This document shows positions 51,753-61,632 of a stretch of DNA of 64,000 nt, in pieces. The stretch covers positions 1,463,506 through 1,527,505 of the forward strand of contig NW_008705568.1 of NCBI RefSeq assembly GCF_000186865.1, in the 5' to 3' direction. The position numbers were made by a program, and so were the translations under genes. The DNA is from Aureococcus anophagefferens. Lineage: Eukaryota > Sar > Pelagophyceae > Pelagomonadales > Pelagomonadaceae. Position 1 is the first letter of the stretch. The number at the start of each line of letters is the position of its first letter. The notes beneath the pieces are model-generated. The model saw only the letters and a list, made by a program, of their open reading frames with translations. It did no database searches and was not told where the DNA came from.

Positions 51753-53449
51753 TCACGCGTGAAGCTTCTCGAAGAACCCCTCGAAGTCCGGCGTGTCGTC
51801 GTCGCCGGGCTTGAAGATGTCGTCGTCGTAGACCATGTCGTCGTCGTCGTAGATCGCGAGGACGTGGCCGAGGACCGCGTGGGGCTGAAAGTAGGCCTTG
51901 TCGAAGTCGCCGTAGGTGAGGGCCTCGCTGAGGAGGTTGTAGAGGATGATGTAGGAGACGAAGATGAAGACGACGAACTCGACGACCGTGAGGGTCAGCA
52001 CGGCCAGCACGGACTTGCGCTTCGCGCGCGTCGTCACCGCGCGGCACGTGAAGTTGACGAAGAGCAGCACGCACGCGAGGGACGCGTAGGAGCCGACGCG
52101 GAAGGCCACGCGGACGCCCTGGCGCGCCGTGTCGTCCGGGTGCGTCATGCGCCCGTGGCTCGTGAGCCGCTGCATGCGCTGCGTGGCCACGAAGGAGAAG
52201 GCCGCGAGCGCGACGAGCAGCGCCTCCTCGGCGCGGCCGCCGCGCTGGCGCTCGCGCGTGCCCTGGCCCAGCACGGGCACCGCGAGGCGCGCCGCGACGA
52301 CCTCGATGGTCCGCGCGTGCGCCCGGTTCGTCGCGGCCTTGGCCTCGCCGAAGAGGCTCTTCTTCGAGCCGAAGCGGAGCAGCTTGTCCCAGTCGAGGAT
52401 GAAGATGAGCGCGAGCGAGTCCGCGACGAGGTTGAAGGGCCCGTTCGACAGCCCGAGGACCATGGACGTGCTGTCGATGAACTGCATGACGCACATGACG
52501 CGCAGGAAGTGGATGAAATAGGCGACGGCGCTCCGCGGGCCGCTGGCCGCCTCGTGGACGAGCATGCGGCCGACGACGATCTCCTGGATCGTGTCCCGCA
52601 TGCTCACGTTGACCATGAGCACGGCGAAGATGAGCGGCAGGAGCGTGATCACGGGGATGCCCAGGATCTCCGAGTTCCACTCGCCTACCGAGCGCGACGG
52701 TGACGACGGTTCCATCGTTTTCCCGGTCGAAAGCTCTCGAACATCGTTTCGGCCGCGGGACGCCGCCCCGCGCCCCAGCGCTGCGTGAGCGCGGCCCAGT
52801 CGTTCGGCTTGTCGCGCTCCTTCATCGGGTTTTCATCGTAGCCCGCGTCCTCGTAGTTCGAGTCGTTGACGCGCCGGTTGAACCAGGAGAGCCACGTCGT
52901 GTCCGAGACCACGAGGAGCACGTAGAGCTGGAGGCCGAGCATGGACACGCACGCCGCGAAGCGCGTCGACACCTCTTTCACGCTCGCCGACTCGAGCACG
53001 CGGTGCGTGGAGAAGTTGTAGTGCGACCGCGAGATCTTGTCGGCGAGGCCCCCGACGATGGACTCCGTCAGCTCCGCCTCCTCGCCCGCCTCGACGCTCG
53101 ACCGCCGGCTCCGCACGTGCGGGTTGTCCTCGCCCATCATGGCGACGACCTTGCGCGCGGCCGCGCGAGGGCTCAGGCACTCGGACCACTTCCGCTTCTC
53201 CTCCGCGGGCGGGGCGGCGACAGCATCGACATCAACATCAGCATCAACGTCGTCGTCGGCGAAGACGGCCACCGCCGTCCCGTCGCCCGTCGCGCGCCGC
53301 GACGCGCTCCGCTTCACGAGCCCGTCCGGCGCCTGCCCCGACTCGAGCAGCGCGAGCCGCTCCTCGACCATGGCGAGCGCCACCGTGAGCTGCGCGGTGG
53401 TGGGCTCCGGCTCGTCGCCGCTCGGCAGCATGCAGCTGAATCTCTCCAT
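51753..53449 (-). CDS. Polytopic membrane protein, paralogue A
   Basis: Exons 53449-52762 and 52684-51753 (688 + 932 nt, 539 residues). The N-terminal 130 residues are cytosolic, with a coiled-coil-like start and acidic repeats (DDDVDADVDVD). Then come about six membrane segments: RFAACVSMLGLQLYVLLVV, ILGIPVITLLPLIFAVLMV, a helix around AYFIHFLRVMCVMQF, NLVADSLALIFILDW, YASLACVLLFVNFTC and VLTLTVVEFVVFIFVSYII. The C-terminus is Asp-rich. The order WNSEILG, then an xPVxxLLPLIFA helix, then DTIQEIV, then SNGPFNLVADSLALIF parallels the head-to-head gene at 53688-55388, so the two arose by duplication. Family not recognised; no channel or transporter signature is evident. Confidence 0.75.
52685..52761 (-). 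other. Conventional 77-nt intron of membrane paralogue A
   Basis: Gene-sense GTCCCG ... GCTCGGTAG, phase 1. Both flanking frames are open and total length stays a multiple of three. No introner ends. The exact donor is inferred from frame; GC donors nearby are possible alternatives. Confidence 0.6.
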
Positions 53450-53687
53450 GTCTCCCGTGGGCGACGCGGGCGCCACGGAACGGCGCCGAAGTCTGTGGAG
53501 TTTGGGCGTGGAGCAGCCCTTCCCAGCCCTAGACAGCCCGGCACAAATCCGGCTCCCGAAACTCTACGACAACTTGAAGCTCACCAATCGAACATTAGCC
53601 CCCCTTTCGACGCTCATTTTTCGATCGCCGCCCGGGCTGCTACATACTGCAGCACGCGCCAGCCCCGTCGACGACACCCCGTGGGCG
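53450..53687. promoter_or_regulatory. Divergent promoter of the two membrane paralogues
   Basis: 238 bp between head-to-head ATGs, containing an AT-richer block (about 53565-53655) that may hold core promoter elements. Confidence 0.45.
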
Positions 53688-55388
53688 ATGATGTCCTGCT
53701 TTAATGGCCAGGAAGCGCCCGCGGACGGCGAGGGCGTCGATCTGATGGAGCTGCCGGCGCAAGACGAGCAGAATACCATCACGCGCCTCACGCGCCCGTC
53801 CCGCAAGGCAGCGAAGAAGGCCCGGAAGACCGCGGTCAAGAAGAAGGCGCGGACGGAGGAGATCATGGTTTCCGAGGACTCCGCCGACGACGACGAGGCC
53901 GCCGACGCGGCCGGCGACGGCGGCGGCGACGCGCGCGACGGCGCCGGCGACGCGGACGCCGTCTCGGGCCTCCGGGACGCGCTCCGCGAGAGCGCGTCGG
54001 GTGGCTTCTACTCGACGGTGCAGTACAACCTCGTGCGCGAGGCCCAGGCGGGGACGCGGTCGCTGTCGCCCGGGCTCGTCGCGCAGGCGCTCGTGGCCAT
54101 GGCCCTGCTGCTCCTGTCGATCGTCGCGCTGGGGGCGGTCTGGTTCGCGCAGAGCGCGGACTTCTCGTGGTACAACTACCTCGAGGACGACGAGTACATG
54201 GCCTACCTCTACCCGCAGGGGCCGCCCCAGCCGTCGCGGACCGACGCCCTCAACCCCAACGGGCGGATCCTCTACTTTGGGGTCCCCGTCTTCGTCTTCA
54301 TCACGCTCGTCGCGACCGCGGTGAGCATCACCTTCGAACTCGAGGGCGCCATCGAGAGCCTGATCATCAGCGCGGGCCTGCTCTCGAGCACCTTCGTCGA
54401 CGGCGGGCGCGTGACGCTGCCGCGGACTTTCGCGGCCTGGACCTACGTCGCCTTGGCGTTCCTCGTGCAGCAGCTCCGCCTGCTATTGGCCCTCGTCATG
54501 GTCGAGCAGACGATCCAGATCGTCGGCACGTCCGACGGCCCGCTGAACATCCTGCTGAACGCGACGGCGCTCATGTTCCTCCTCGGCCTCGACAGCGGCT
54601 TCGGCATCGGCGCGACGCGCTCCGCCGTGCCGGAAACAACCGGTGGAACGCCCCGTCCAGCAAAAACTCTCGAGCTCGGTCACATCGAAGTCGATTCGGC
54701 TGATTTTTGGACGGATCGTTTTCTCTCGGCGAGTTCTTTCTAGACGGTGAAAAATCTACGTCGGAACCGTTCGAATACGCTCACATTGAAGTCGTGTTGA
54801 ATATTTTGTGTCCTGCCCAGGCACTCCGTCTACGGCGACCTCTTCGCGGGCCGCGAGGCCGCGGCGCTCGAAGCGCGGCGGGCCGCGGGCGCACTGGGGC
54901 CGTGCCCGCTCGACCGCGTCGCGAAGACCGTGTGCTCCTCCCCCTGGGTATGGCTCCAGCCCGTCGTCCAGGGCCTGTCGCTCGCGGGCGTCGCGATTAC
55001 GGTCCTGGTCGGCGAGGTCGCGATGCAGCGCCAGACGTCCAAGGGGCGGATCGTCATCGCCGACGACTACATCTACGAGAAGCACCCGAGCGTCGCCAAC
55101 ACCTACCAGGTCTGCCAGCTCGTGACGGCGGTCATCCTCTGCGTCGTCGTCAACTGGTCCGCGTGCTACGCGACGCGGAATTTGAAGCTGGCCGTCGCGT
55201 CCGCCGTCCTCGACTTCCTCGTGCTCATGGTCATCTACGCCGTCCTCTACGAGTGGGTCATCGGCCAGCTCCTCTGGTTCGGGAAGTCGGCCGAGACGGA
55301 TGCCTTCATCTGGGGGTTCCAGCGCCTCTACCGGAGCCGCGGCTCCGACGCGGTCCTCGACACGGGCAGCGTCGTCAACGGCGATTGA
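53688..55388 (+). CDS. Polytopic membrane protein, paralogue B
   Basis: Exons 53688-54616 and 54821-55388 (929 + 568 nt, 498 residues). A cytosolic N-terminus with a basic run (SRKAAKKARKTAVKKKAR) is followed by an acidic Asp/Gly/Ala repeat. Then come about seven membrane helices, including ALVAMALLLLSIVALGAVWF, FGVPVFVFITLVATAVSI, FAAWTYVALAFLVQQLRLLL, LVTAVILCVVVNWSAC and ASAVLDFLVLMVIYAVLY. The motif SDGPLNILLNATALMFLL matches SNGPFNLVADSLALIFIL of paralogue A. The exons are separated by an introner in a loop, and splicing restores GIGATHSVYGDLF. Function unknown. Confidence 0.8.
54617..54820 (-). mobile_element. Introner element, family A-like, copy 8, diverged (membrane paralogue B intron)
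   Basis: Duplication GCGCTCCG/GCACTCCG (7 of 8; 54617-54624, 54821-54828). GC donor, CTGCCCAG acceptor, 204 nt, phase 2, antisense to the gene. Its core on + reads CGGCTGATTTTTGGACGG. The right end resembles family B, so it looks intermediate. Confidence 0.88.
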
Positions 55389-55459
55389 GGCCGCCGCGAG
55401 CGACGTGCGCCGGGGGTCCTACGGGCCGCGCCATCCACGCCGAACGACCGTAACGCGCC

Positions 55460-57294
55460 TTATGCCAGGGTCTTCGCGACGACGTCCCGCAGCGCGACGT
55501 CGGGCGCGTCGCCGCGGACGCAGATGTAGTTCGCGCGGCCGCGGAGGACGTGGTAGCCCGCGTCGTTGCAGAACGTCGCCGCGCGCCAGAGCGCGTCGGG
55601 CCGCTGCGCCTCCATGATCTTCGACTCGAAGTTGATGACGAGGGGCCGCTGCTTCGCGAGGTCCAGCGACGCGAGCACCTCGAAGTCGAAGCCCTCGACG
55701 TCGATCATGACGTAGTCGTGGTCGTCGCCGAGCCGCGACGCGGGCAGGCAGGAGATCGTCGTGGACTCGACGTCGCCGTCGTTCTTGAAGTGGGTCTTGA
55801 GGTTGTTCCGGTCCAGGCTGTTGAGCTCGTAGAGCCAGCGCTGGCGCCAGGACCCGTCGGGCGTCTGGAACGCCTTGGGGTGCTTGTCCGGGTTTTCGCG
55901 CGCCTTCTGCTCCCACTCCTCGAGGAGGGACCAGCGCGGGTGGAAGATCTGCGTCGTGCCGTCGGGCGCGCAGCAGCTGTCGCAGACCGCGCCGTTGACG
56001 TATTCGACGATTTGGCCGACGGTTTCGGACGCGCCGTAGTGCGCCTTGAGCTTGTCGAAGTTGTGGAGCGTCGGTTCGACCAACGTCGCCCGGACGTCCA
56101 CGTCGCCGTAGTGCCGTCGCGCGTAGACCAGCGCGTCGTAGAACGCGTCCTTGCCGTCGTTCGCGCCGATCTGCAGCGCGGAGAATTTGGACTCGCCGAG
56201 CGCGAGCTTCCGCTCCAGGATGCACATGATGTGGTAGACCTGGTCGTCGCGCCACGACACCTGGGACTGGCGCGGCCGGAAGGGGAACTTGGCGCCGTGG
56301 CCGACGCACGTGTCGTACCATTGGCCCAGTGTCGTCGGCTGGTCCTCGACCTGCGTCCGGAACCACGCGCTCCGCGCGGCGCCGGACCTGGGCAGGACAA
56401 GAGTGATTCAAGTTCGCTTCAACGTGAGTGTTCCGCGCGCGCGCGTTCCGAAAAAAGCATCCACGCTTCGAGACCGTTCCGAGAGATGATCGCACGTCCA
56501 AAAATCAGCCAAAACGAGTGGAAACCGGCCGAGAGAGGAGCCTTTGAAGTTGGGAATTTCGCTCTCTTTTGCTGCCCCGCGCCGGACGCTGGGATGTCCG
56601 GCGCCTCCAGGTCCCACACCGACGGCTTCGTCGCCCGCGCGGGCGACGGCGAGAACCCCGCGGCCTCGAGCTTCGCCCGCCGGCCCGCGTCGAGGCTCCC
56701 CGCCGCGTGCTTGGCGCGTTGCCCCGCGAGCCAGCGGCCGACGTCCAAACCGTCGTGCGTCGCGTCGCGCGGCGCGTCCTTGACGCGCGCCTCCGCCGCG
56801 TAGGCCGCGAGCGCCGCGAGGTACTTGTCGAAGTTCTGCTCCCGGAGGTCCTCCTTGCGCCGCAGCGCGACGCCGAGCGCCTCGAGCGCCGCGGCGCGCG
56901 CCGGCTCGAGCGTCCCCGCCGCGGCGGACCGCCGCGCGCCCCGGAGCCACGCGGCGAGGAAGACGCCGCCCTCCGTGTGGTTGCGGGGCACGGCCGCGTG
57001 GCCCTCGCGCTTCACGAAGCCGCGGAGCAGGTCCACCGCCGCGTCCCAGCGGCCCTCGAGCGGCGCGAACGTGCCTCCCGCCTCGGCGTACGTCCGCCGC
57101 TTCTCGGGGTCCAATTTGCCGCCGCGCGCCGCGCGGCGCACGGACGCGACCCACTTGCCCAGCGGCTCGCCCATGGGCACGTCGCCGTGGCCCTCGGCGG
57201 CGACGAAGCTCCGCAGCTCGGCGACGCGGCCCGCGAAGCGCTCGTCGCTGCCGAAGGCAGCCCCGATGGCGACGAGGAGGAGCCGACCGCGCAT
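55460..57294 (-). CDS. HA-repeat / FkbM-type methyltransferase protein
   Basis: Exons 57294-56588 and 56387-55460 (707 + 928 nt, 544 residues) separated by an introner. The N-terminus MRGRLLLVAIGAAFGS is signal-like. Residues about 20-215 form three helicase-associated (HA) type repeats (GKWVASVRRAARGGKLDPEKR, FLAAWLRGARRSAAAGTL, GRWLAGQRAKHAAGSLDAGRR). After the junction the C-terminal 300 residues resemble FkbM-family methyltransferases: FSALQIGANDGKDAF (motif I), ATLVEPTLHNFDKLKAHYG, then STTISCLPAS, DYVMIDVEGFDFEVLASLDL and PLVINFESKIM. The DVEGFDxEVL motif is diagnostic. FkbM enzymes typically O-methylate sugars or small molecules. The HA fusion is unusual; two genes joined by the model is the alternative, but the frame is kept across the introner. 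Confidence 0.78.
56388..56587 (+). mobile_element. Introner element, family B, copy 3 (HA/FkbM intron)
   Basis: Target duplication with a 9-bp match GCGCCGGAC on both sides (56379-56387, 56579-56587). Gene-sense donor GTCCGGCG, acceptor CTGCCCAG, 200 nt, antisense to the gene. Core CCAAAAATCAGCC present. Splicing restores DIPASGAARSAW. Confidence 0.93.
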
Positions 57295-57649
57295 CGCGGC
57301 GTGCGACGCCGGTGGCGCAGGTGTTCTACGCGAGGCGCGGCGCCGCGCTGCCGACGCGAGACGCGATGCTCGTCGCCGGTGACGGCGACGACGGCGGCCG
57401 CTGTGGGCAGCCCCAGGTGTTGCGCGCTCGCGTCGCAACTCGCCGCGAGCTGTGGCAAGAGGCCGCCGGCACTGCGTTTGGTCTTTTAGGCGCGGGCTTC
57501 GCCGTCGAGGGGCCCGGGTCGCGAGGTGCGCGAGTCGCCGCCGCACCCCCGCGCGACGCGCGCCGCCGCGCGCGACGAGACGGCGCGCGCACGGCGGGGA
57601 CCGCCGGCCCAATTCGCCCGCGGCCCACGTCCTTTGCCTTCGCAGGACC
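57295..57649. promoter_or_regulatory. Divergent spacer between HA/FkbM and TM9SF genes
   Basis: 355 bp between head-to-head ATGs. It is uniformly GC-rich and open in several frames, but without a family-like protein. It must hold both promoters. No core motif was recognised. Confidence 0.45.
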
Positions 57650-59816
57650 ATGCGGGTCGTCGCCCTGCTCCTCGGGGCCCTGGCCGGCAGCGACGCCTTC
57701 TACCTGCCGGGCGTCGCGCCCCGCACGTTCCGCTACGGCGACAAGGCGCGAACCCGCGCCGCGCGCCGCCGCGCCGCCGCCGCCGCGACCGCCGCGCGCG
57801 CAGGTCGAGCTCAAGGTGAACAAGCTGACGAGCGTGCACACGCAGATCCCCTACGACTACTACAGCCTCAAGTTCTGCCGCCCCCGCGGGGGCATCAAGC
57901 GGGCCACGGAGAACCTGGGCGAGTTCCTCGGCGGCGACTTGATCGAGAACAGCCCCTTCCAGCTCTTCATGGAGCAGGACCAGTTCTGCAAGGTGCTCTG
58001 CCAGGTGGACCTGGCCAAGAGCGACGTGAGCGCGCTGAAGACGATCATCAAGGAGGAGTACCACAACAACTGGATCATCGACAATTTGCCGGCCGCGTCG
58101 ATCGTCGACTCGGAACAGTACATCATCACGGCGTACGCGGGCGGCTTCCCCGTGGGCTACCAGGACCACAAGGCGTCCTACCTCTTCAACCACGTGAACA
58201 TTATCGTGGAGTACCACCCCCTCGACGACGGGTCCCGCGTCGTCGGGTTTTATGTGGAACCTTTCACGGTGAAGCACCGCTTCGCGGGCGACGCGAAATG
58301 GGACGGCAAGGACGTCGCCGAGGCGCCCGTGCTCGAGACCTGCGACAAGAGCGGGCCCATGGTCTACGAGTCCATCGCCGCGAAGCAGGACGTGAGCGTC
58401 GGGACCGTGGTCTTCACGTACGACGTGTTGTGGCGCGCGTCGAACGTCAAGTGGGCGTCGCGCTGGGACATTTATCTGTCCATGGACAACCAGGTGAGCG
58501 ACAAGGTCCACTGGTTCTCCATCATCAACTCCTTGCTGATCGTGCTCTTCCTGTCCGTCATGGTCGCCATGATCCTGGTGCGGAACCTCCACCGCGACAT
58601 CGTCCGCTACAACCGGACGCTGACCGACGAGGAGAAGGCCGAGGACCGCGAGGAGAGCGGCTGGAAGCTGGTCCACGCCGACGTCTTCCGCCCGCCGGCG
58701 TCCTGCCCCATGCTCTTCTGCGTCGCCTGCGGCACGGGCGTCCAGGTGCTCCTGTGCACGACGATCTGCATCGTCTTCGCGGCGGCTGGCTTCCTGAGCC
58801 CCGCGAACCGCGGGTCGCTGGCGACGGCCGTGCTCGTGCTCTTCGTCATGATGGGCGCGCCGGCGGGCTACACGGCGGCGACGCTCTACAAGACCTTCAA
58901 GGGCCGGCTCTGGCAGAAGTGCACGCTGTACACGGCGTTCGCGTACCCCGGCGTGTGCTTCGTCACGTTCCTCTCCTTCGACGGCATGCTCTACAGCTAC
59001 GGGTCTACGGGCGCCGTGCCCCTGCTGTCCCTGCTCAGCCTGCTCGCGCTGTGGTTCGGCGTGTCCGTGCCCCTCGTCTTCCTGGGCGCGTACCTCGGGT
59101 TCAAGCGCGAGCCGCTGTCGTACCCCGTGATCACGTCGAACATCCCGCGCGAGGTGCCCGCGCCCCAGCCCTGGTACCTGAGCCTGGGCTTCACGACGCT
59201 CGTGGGGGGCATCCTGCCCTTCGGGGCCTGCTTCGTCGAGCTCTTCTTCATCCTGAGCTCCATGTGGACGGCGGGGCGGGAAAAGGGTGCGACATTCCCG
59301 ACTTCAAAGGCTCCTCTCTCGGCCGTTTTCCACTCGTTTCGGCTGATTTTGGGACGAGCGATCATCCCTCGGAACGGTCTCGAAGCGTGGATGCTATTTC
59401 CGGAACGCGCGCGCGCGGGAACACTCACGTTGAAGCGACGTTGAATCTCTCTTTTCCTATCCAGGTGGATGGACCAGTACTACTACGTCTTCGGCTTCAC
59501 CGCGCTCGTCTTCGTGATCCTGATCGTCACGTGCTGCGAGATCACCATCGTGCTCTGCTACTTCCAGCTCTGCTCCGAGAACTACCACTGGTGGTGGCGC
59601 GCCTTCCTCACCTCCGGGAGCACCGCGCTCTACGTGCTGCTCTACAGCTGCGTCTACTTTGGGCGCCTCGCGGCGGACGAGTGGTTCACCTACGTGCTCT
59701 ACTTCGGCTACATGATCCTGATTTCGTTGGGGCTCTTCGCGCTGACGGGCGCCTGCGGCTTCTTCGCCTGCCTCTGGTTCACGAAGAAGATCTACGCGTC
59801 CATCAAGGTCGACTAG
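57650..59816 (+). CDS. TM9SF: Transmembrane 9 superfamily protein (nonaspanin)
   Basis: Exons 57650-57745, 57804-59263 and 59465-59816 (1,908 nt, 635 residues, the family's usual length). A signal peptide is followed by the hallmark FYLPGVAPRTFRYGD, then VELKVNKLTS, PYDYYSLKFCRP, NLGEFLGGDLIENSP and CKVLC of the lumenal domain. Nine membrane helices follow: VHWFSIINSLLIVLFLSVMV, the DVFRPP junction, then helices 2-9. Cytosolic C-terminus KIYASIKVD carries the KxD COPI/Golgi-retention signal typical of TM9SF. The family acts in Golgi/endosome membrane trafficking of proteins with glycine-rich membrane helices. Intron 1 is a 58-nt GC-AG intron and intron 2 is an introner between helices. Confidence 0.93.
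57746..57803 (+). other. 58-nt GC-AG intron of TM9SF
   Basis: It joins RTFRYGDK to VELKVNKLTS, as required by the family alignment. The whole interval contains no GT dinucleotide, so a GT-AG intron is impossible at this junction. The intron starts GCGCGAAC and ends GCGCGCAG, is almost pure G/C and has no obvious branch point. No introner ends. Confidence 0.8.
59264..59464 (-). mobile_element. Introner element, family B, copy 4 (TM9SF intron 2)
   Basis: Duplication GTGGACGG/GTGGATGG (7 of 8; 59264-59271, 59465-59472). Donor GT, acceptor CTATCCAG, 201 nt. The length is a multiple of three but an in-frame TGA (59442-59444) blocks read-through. Left end GGGCGGGAAAAGG, core in reverse (CGGCTGATTTTGGGACG). 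Antisense to the gene. Confidence 0.93.
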
Positions 59817-60541
59817 CGGACCCCGACGCGCCGATCCCCCCCCCCCCTCCTCCCCCGGAACCGGAAAAAAAAACGACCCCGCCGTCGCCGGCGTCCCTCT
59901 TCCGCGGGTCGTCGGTCGCGCTCCGCGGCGTGCCGGAGCTCGCGGCCTTCGACCCGGCGACGTTCGCGCCCGTGTGCGTGGCGTCCGACGCGCTGTACCG
60001 CACGGCCCAGGGCTCCGTGAACCTGTTGGTGGGGCCCGACGTCTACAAGGAGTACGCGCCGCTCATCGCCGGCGGCCTGCTGCGGCTGCGCCTCGAGCTC
60101 TGCGTCGTCGAGTCCTTCTTCACGGAGGCCATCGTGCCCTTCGTGCGCGACAAGGGCCTGTCCTGGGTGCTGCCCTTCCACGAGACCGTCGAGACGTTCC
60201 TCGCGGGGACGATCTTCGCGCTGGCTTTGAACTTCATCCTCGTGGGCTCGACGAAGATCGTCCAGGTCGTCGTGACCTACGTCGACTTCTTCCTCGGCAT
60301 GCCGACGCGCTTCCTGGGCTCCAAGGCCGTCGAGAAATTGGAAGCGGACGACGCGTGGGCCGACGAGTCGTCGAACGGGCCCGCGATCGCCGCGCTCTCC
60401 GGCGTGCGCCTCCTCGGCGACGCCATCGGCGTCGTCCGGAGCGTCGTCGACTTCGTCGACGTCTTCGTCTCGCGCTACCTCGCGCTCACGACCGCGGCCT
60501 ACATCACGTTCAAGTTCCTCCACTTCCGCGTCTTCCCCTAG
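59817..60541 (+). CDS. Orphan membrane-protein ORF without a clear start
   Basis: An open frame of about 240 residues directly after the TM9SF stop, ending at 60541. It begins in a low-complexity tract (poly-C then poly-A, about 59837-59873) encoding a Pro-run. Downstream it looks like real protein: PELAAFDPATFAPVCVASDALY, hydrophobic helices (LLRLRLELCVVESFF, TIFALALNFILVGSTKIVQVVVTYVDFFLG) and a C-terminal helix ending FKFLHFRVFP. No in-frame ATG precedes it since the introner region except internal Mets, so the first exon is unresolved. It could be an alternative 3' end of TM9SF, an independent gene with an upstream exon, or translation from a non-ATG codon. Family not recognised. Coordinates of the 5' end are approximate. 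Confidence 0.5.
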
Positions 60542-60558
60542 GAGGCCGCGAAGTAAAC

Positions 60559-61329
60559 TTACTGGGCGAGGGACTCGACGTCGCCGACGACGTCGTCGAA
60601 GTAGTCGTCGACGACGCGGACGCGGTTCTCCGCGGCCTTCGCCGCGCGCGCGTCGCCGTCCGCGAGCATGCCCTGGACGGACTCCTGGAGGAAGATGTCG
60701 CAGTCGTAGTCGCGCCACGTGGCCTGGAGGTCCAGGGGCAGCGTGCCCCAGGACACGCCGGGGCTCACGGCGTACTGGGACCGCCAGTCCTTGCAGGTCG
60801 CGCTCCGCTCCTCCGTCGACGGCAAATCCCGCGCGAAGTCGTCGCCGTAGCCGCGTTGCTCCAATTCGCCGTAGGGCGTCGCCCCGCCCTCGAAGACGTC
60901 GTCCTTGTAGCCGTAGACGTCGTCGCCGCCGACCCCGAACTCGTCGCCGCCGCCCGGCGCCGTGAACGTCGGCATCGGCGGCGGCGGCGATTCCGCGAGC
61001 GCCGCGACGATCGACTCCGCCTCCGCGTGGCACGCGCGCTTGAGGCCGCGGAGCTCCGCGAGCTCGGCGACGCTCACGAATGTGCCCAATTTCTCGAGGA
61101 AGTCGTGGAGCAGCTTCGAGTTCTCCCGGACCTCGCCCTCCATGACCGCCAATCGGTGCTCGAGCGCGCGCTGGCGGAGCGCCGCGTCGTCGCTGTCGTA
61201 GCCGCGGCAGCCCTGGCTGTGCTTCACGTTGACGATGATGAGCACGATGCAGATGGCGACGAACGCGCCCTGGACGACGAGGGACGCGACGCTGTAGCCG
61301 CCGCGGGGCGCGCCGGCGCCGGCGGCCAT
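60559..61329 (-). CDS. Type II single-pass membrane protein with coiled coil
   Basis: 256 residues, ATG at 61329, single exon. A short N-terminus precedes one membrane helix (about 15-35, SLVVQGAFVAICIVLIIVNV), then a predicted coiled coil (about 48-115, with heptads in ALEHRLAVMEGEVRENSKLL and LAELRGLKRACHAEAESI). Next come a Pro-run (PPPPMP), a Gly/Asp/Tyr-rich stretch (DDVYGYKDDVFEGG), and a final globular segment with two Cys (CKDW, DYDCDIF). The short N-terminus and the lack of a cleavable signal suggest lumenal orientation of the long C-terminal part. Family not recognised. Its stop is 17 bp from that of the convergent orphan ORF. Confidence 0.7.
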   Translation of the reverse strand: MAAGAGAPRGGYSVASLVVQGAFVAICIVLIIVNVKHSQGCRGYDSDDAALRQRALEHRLAVMEGEVRENSKLLHDFLEKLGTFVSVAELAELRGLKRACHAEAESIVAALAESPPPPMPTFTAPGGGDEFGVGGDDVYGYKDDVFEGGATPYGELEQRGYGDDFARDLPSTEERSATCKDWRSQYAVSPGVSWGTLPLDLQATWRDYDCDIFLQESVQGMLADGDARAAKAAENRVRVVDDYFDDVVGDVESLAQ

Positions 61330-61632
61330 GGCGCGAAGCGGTGCGGCGGTCGCCTTGTCTTCCGCCGCGCGCGAGGCGAGCGAGGCGCTCGAGGCCCTGG
61401 ACGACGAGGGATGGAGTAGCCGCGCGCCGCGCGCCTTCGCTCAGGCGCCCTCTCTATGCCTCCTCCCAATTCCTCCACTGGCCGCTCGCCGACGGTACGG
61501 AGCTGCATGTTTACCAACTCGTCTAATAGCTCGGCGCTCCCTGAAGCTCTCTCCGTCGTCGCGTGGCCGCGGCAGCCCCCCGGCGGCGGACCGCAGCCCG
61601 AGCGGCGGCGTCGCCGGTCCGCGCCGCCCGCC
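61330..61632. promoter_or_regulatory. Divergent spacer upstream of the small two-exon gene
   Basis: 303 bp between head-to-head ATGs with a short AT-richer part (about 61500-61540). No gene or repeat seen. Confidence 0.4.
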
